This document shows positions 11,510 to 13,634 of a stretch of 13,634 nt of DNA, one piece after another. The DNA lies in the NCBI GenBank assembly GCA_045531755.1, contig JAZSEP010000072.1, positions 1 through 13,634 of the forward strand, written 5' to 3'. The first letter of the stretch is position 1; each line of letters opens with the position of its first letter. The notes beneath the pieces were generated by a model that did not search any database, was not told where the DNA came from, and saw nothing but the letters and a program-made list of their open reading frames with translations. Source of the DNA: UBA11540 sp045531755 (GTDB lineage: Bacteria > Bacillota > Clostridia > Oscillospirales > Ruminococcaceae). The position numbers and the translations under genes were made by a program.

Positions 11510-13006
11510 TTAGCTCTTGCTTATTCGATTATATCGGATTGTCATGCGCGCAATCTCTGCCGAAAGGGCAGAGGTGAGGAGGTCTTTCTTCATACGCCAC
11601 TGCCAATTCCCCTCTGGCTTCCCCGGTGTATTCATCCTCGCCTCTGTGCCCAATTCAAGCCAATCCTGCATCTGCGCTACAAAGAGGTTTGACACAGTCG
11701 CCATTCCGCTTCTGAGTACCCCTCTGACGCGCCCCTCGAGCTCGTTGAGTCCGAGGTAATCGACCGCCCTTTTTATGTCCTCGGGGTTGGCGTTTGACAT
11801 CCAGCCCAAAAGGGTGTCGTTATCGTGAGTGCCTGCATAGCACACGCTGTTTTCGGTGTAGGTGTGCGGCAGGTGATTTTTATTGTTATCGTCACGGGTG
11901 TCGAAGGCAAACTGCAGCACCTTCATGCCCGGAAAGCGCGAGTCCCTCAACAGCTCCACCACCTCTTTTGAGGGGTAGCCGAGGTCCTCGGCGATAAACT
12001 GAATCTTCGGAAAGCTGTCCTTGAGCTTCTGCACAAGCTTCATTCCGGGGCCTTTAATCCATCTGCCGTTTATGGCGGTGGTTTCGCCCGATGGCACTGC
12101 CCAGTAGCTCTCAAAACCTCGGAAATGGTCGATTCGGATTACGTCAAAGAGCTTTGACGCGCCTTTGACGCGGTTTACCCACCATCTATAGCCGTCCTTT
12201 TCCATCGCCTCGTAGTCGTAGAGCGGATTGCCCCAGAGCTGACCCTCGGCGGTGAAGTTGTCGGGCGGAACGCCCGAAACCTCGGTCGGAAAGCCCTTTT
12301 CGTCGAGCTTGAAGCAGTCAGGATTGCCCCAAACGTCAACCGAATCGAGCGCGACGTAGATTGGCATATCGCCGATTATACCTATGTTTTTCTCGTGCGC
12401 ATAAGCCAACAGCTCGTTCCACTGTTTGAAGAAAAGGTACTGGATATAGGTGAAGAAGTCTATGTCGTCGGAAAGCTCTTTTTTATACCTTTCGACCGCC
12501 TCCGGCTTGCGAAGACGTATCTCCTCGTCCTCCCAATCCAGCCAAGATTTCATACCAAATCGGCGTTTTACCGCCATAAAAAGCGCATAGTCAAAGATCC
12601 AAAAGTCGTTTTCCCTGCAGAACTCCCCGACCTTTTTTCTGTCGCGTTCAAAGCCTCTTTCGTATGCCTTATACAAAAGAGGGAAGCGGTTTTGATAGAG
12701 CAGAGCATAGTCCACTCTTTCGGGGTCGTCGCCCCAGGAAATCTCATCAAGCTCTCTTTGCTCCAAAAGCCCGTCCTCTTTAAGAAGGTCAAGGTCGATG
12801 AAATACGGGTTTCCCGCATAGCTTGACGGACTTTGATACGGCGAGTCGCCGTAGCTTGTGGGGCCTACGGGGAGCATCTGCCACCACGATTGACCCGCGT
12901 CCGCCAAAAAATCAACGAAACCCTTTGCCGTTTCACCCAAAGCTCCTATGCCATAGGGTGACGGCAGAGAAGAGATTGGCATCAGAATGCCGCTTGACCT
13001 CTTCAT
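11510..13006 (-). CDS. malQ: 4-alpha-glucanotransferase (amylomaltase, GH77)
   Basis: This 498-residue cytosolic enzyme transfers 4-alpha-glucan segments between maltodextrins and releases glucose. It covers the whole GH77 domain, from SSGILMPISSLPSPYGIG (4-21) to the C-terminal barrel. The catalytic residues are all present: nucleophile D293 in RIDHFRG, acid/base E340 in FIAEDLG, and D395 in AGTHDND. These are the same numbers as in the 500-residue Thermus amylomaltase, so this is the short bacterial form without the N-terminal extension of E. coli MalQ. The ATG is 3 nt after the stop of the MalG-like permease gene, and its AAGGG SD lies in the end of that gene, indicating one operon and coupled translation. 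This is the usual pairing of maltodextrin uptake with processing. Confidence 0.97.
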   Translation of the reverse strand: MKRSSGILMPISSLPSPYGIGALGETAKGFVDFLADAGQSWWQMLPVGPTSYGDSPYQSPSSYAGNPYFIDLDLLKEDGLLEQRELDEISWGDDPERVDYALLYQNRFPLLYKAYERGFERDRKKVGEFCRENDFWIFDYALFMAVKRRFGMKSWLDWEDEEIRLRKPEAVERYKKELSDDIDFFTYIQYLFFKQWNELLAYAHEKNIGIIGDMPIYVALDSVDVWGNPDCFKLDEKGFPTEVSGVPPDNFTAEGQLWGNPLYDYEAMEKDGYRWWVNRVKGASKLFDVIRIDHFRGFESYWAVPSGETTAINGRWIKGPGMKLVQKLKDSFPKIQFIAEDLGYPSKEVVELLRDSRFPGMKVLQFAFDTRDDNNKNHLPHTYTENSVCYAGTHDNDTLLGWMSNANPEDIKRAVDYLGLNELEGRVRGVLRSGMATVSNLFVAQMQDWLELGTEARMNTPGKPEGNWQWRMKKDLLTSALSAEIARMTIRYNRISKS

Positions 13007-13009
13007 AAA

Positions 13010-13634
13010 TCAACCCTTAACCGCGCCTGCGGCTACTCCTTTGATGATGTGCTTCTGGCAGGAAAGATAGAATATAATGACGGGGATTATACTCAGAAGA
13101 ATCAGCGCCATTGTCGCGCCGAGGTCAACTGTGCCGTAGCTTCCCTTGAGGTACTGAATGTGTATCGGGATGGTGCGGTAGTCGTTGATATCGAGCACGA
13201 GATAGGGGAGAAGGTAGTCGTTCCAGACCCACATTATCTCCAGAATACCCACCGAAATGAGCGTCGGAGAGAGCATCGGGAAGACAACCTGGAAGAAGGT
13301 GCGGACAGGGCCGCAGCCGTCCATCGTCGCCGCCTCTTCAATCGAAAGCGGTATGGATTTTACAAAGCCGACGAACATAAATATTGCAAGTCCTGCGCCA
13401 AAGCCGAGGTAGATTACGGGAATCGTCCACGGTGTGTCGAGGGCAAGCTTGTTTGCGGTTTTCGACAACGGATACATTACCATCTGGAAGGGCACTACCA
13501 TCGAGAAAACGCACAAAAAGTAGACTGTCTTGCAGATAATCGAATCTCTTCTCGCGATGAACCAAGCCGCCATCGAGCAGAAAAGCAGTATGAGGGCGGT
13601 GGAGAGAAGGGTTATTACCACGCTGTACAAAACG
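13010..13634 (-). CDS. MalG-type sugar ABC transporter permease, C-terminal part (cut by the window edge)
   Basis: The frame is open to the right end of the window, so the N-terminal part, including the first membrane segment, is missing. The visible ~208 residues contain several hydrophobic segments. The cytoplasmic EAA loop reads EEAATMDGCGPVRTFFQVVFP, and WNDYLLP together with the C-terminal GAVKG are typical of carbohydrate ABC permeases of the MalG/LacG family. Such proteins are usually 270-300 residues. Translation continues almost directly into malQ, so maltodextrins are the most likely substrate. Permease sequence alone cannot exclude other oligosaccharides. Confidence 0.92.
   Translation of the reverse strand, partial: VLYSVVITLLSTALILLFCSMAAWFIARRDSIICKTVYFLCVFSMVVPFQMVMYPLSKTANKLALDTPWTIPVIYLGFGAGLAIFMFVGFVKSIPLSIEEAATMDGCGPVRTFFQVVFPMLSPTLISVGILEIMWVWNDYLLPYLVLDINDYRTIPIHIQYLKGSYGTVDLGATMALILLSIIPVIIFYLSCQKHIIKGVAAGAVKG

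Noticed and set aside
11556..11575. Short hairpin inside the 3' end of malQ (CTCTGCC with GGCAGAG)
   Set aside because: It lies in coding sequence with no T-tract and can be explained by codon content.

Overview
The window looks like a piece of a spore-forming clostridial genome, probably an Oscillospiraceae/Ruminococcaceae-type gut Firmicute. This rests on a pro-sigma-K-like sporulation factor, Gram-positive Shine-Dalgarno (SD) sites (GGAGG about 8 nt before the start), sigma-A promoters with 17-nt spacers, and a lipoprotein-type peptide-binding protein. Placement below class level is inference. Every gene except rpsU lies on the minus strand. There are no tRNA, rRNA, CRISPR or insertion-sequence signals.

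Layout, in window order. 1-93: homopolymer-rich tract that looks like a poor contig end. 94-7812 (minus): a complete oligopeptide ABC transporter operon transcribed oppA > oppB > oppC > oppD > oppF > small one-helix membrane protein. oppA has a strong promoter at 7907-7935. A structured 231-bp gap separates oppA from oppB; after it the genes are nearly contiguous, with 1-base stop/start overlaps at oppD/oppF and oppF/small ORF. 7937-10175 (minus): an M3-family oligoendopeptidase followed by an unknown four-helix membrane protein, with their own promoter at 10218-10246. 10253-10936 (minus): sigK. 11150-11326 (plus): rpsU, with a clear promoter and terminator. 11510-13006 (minus): 4-alpha-glucanotransferase malQ. 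13010-13634 (minus): the C-terminal part of a MalG-type sugar permease that runs off the right edge.

Functionally, the opp genes import oligopeptides and the adjacent peptidase could hydrolyse them in the cytosol. The malG-like permease and malQ form the end of a maltodextrin uptake and processing operon. sigK is a mother-cell sporulation regulator and rpsU a translation gene; neither is obviously tied to the nutrient genes.

The genes themselves belong to known families. The points most worth a second look are: (i) a 12-bp perfect inverted repeat, one arm of which covers the end of the SD, the spacer and the first base of the sigK start codon, while a sigma-E-like promoter lies between the arms; (ii) a roughly 190-residue extracytoplasmic insertion in OppC that appears to contain three copies of one motif, alongside a roughly 130-residue insertion in OppA; (iii) a DDDDGRTIADMSG-type small membrane protein translationally coupled to oppF; (iv) the nested stem-loops between oppA and oppB; and (v) a palindrome over the oppA -35 box.
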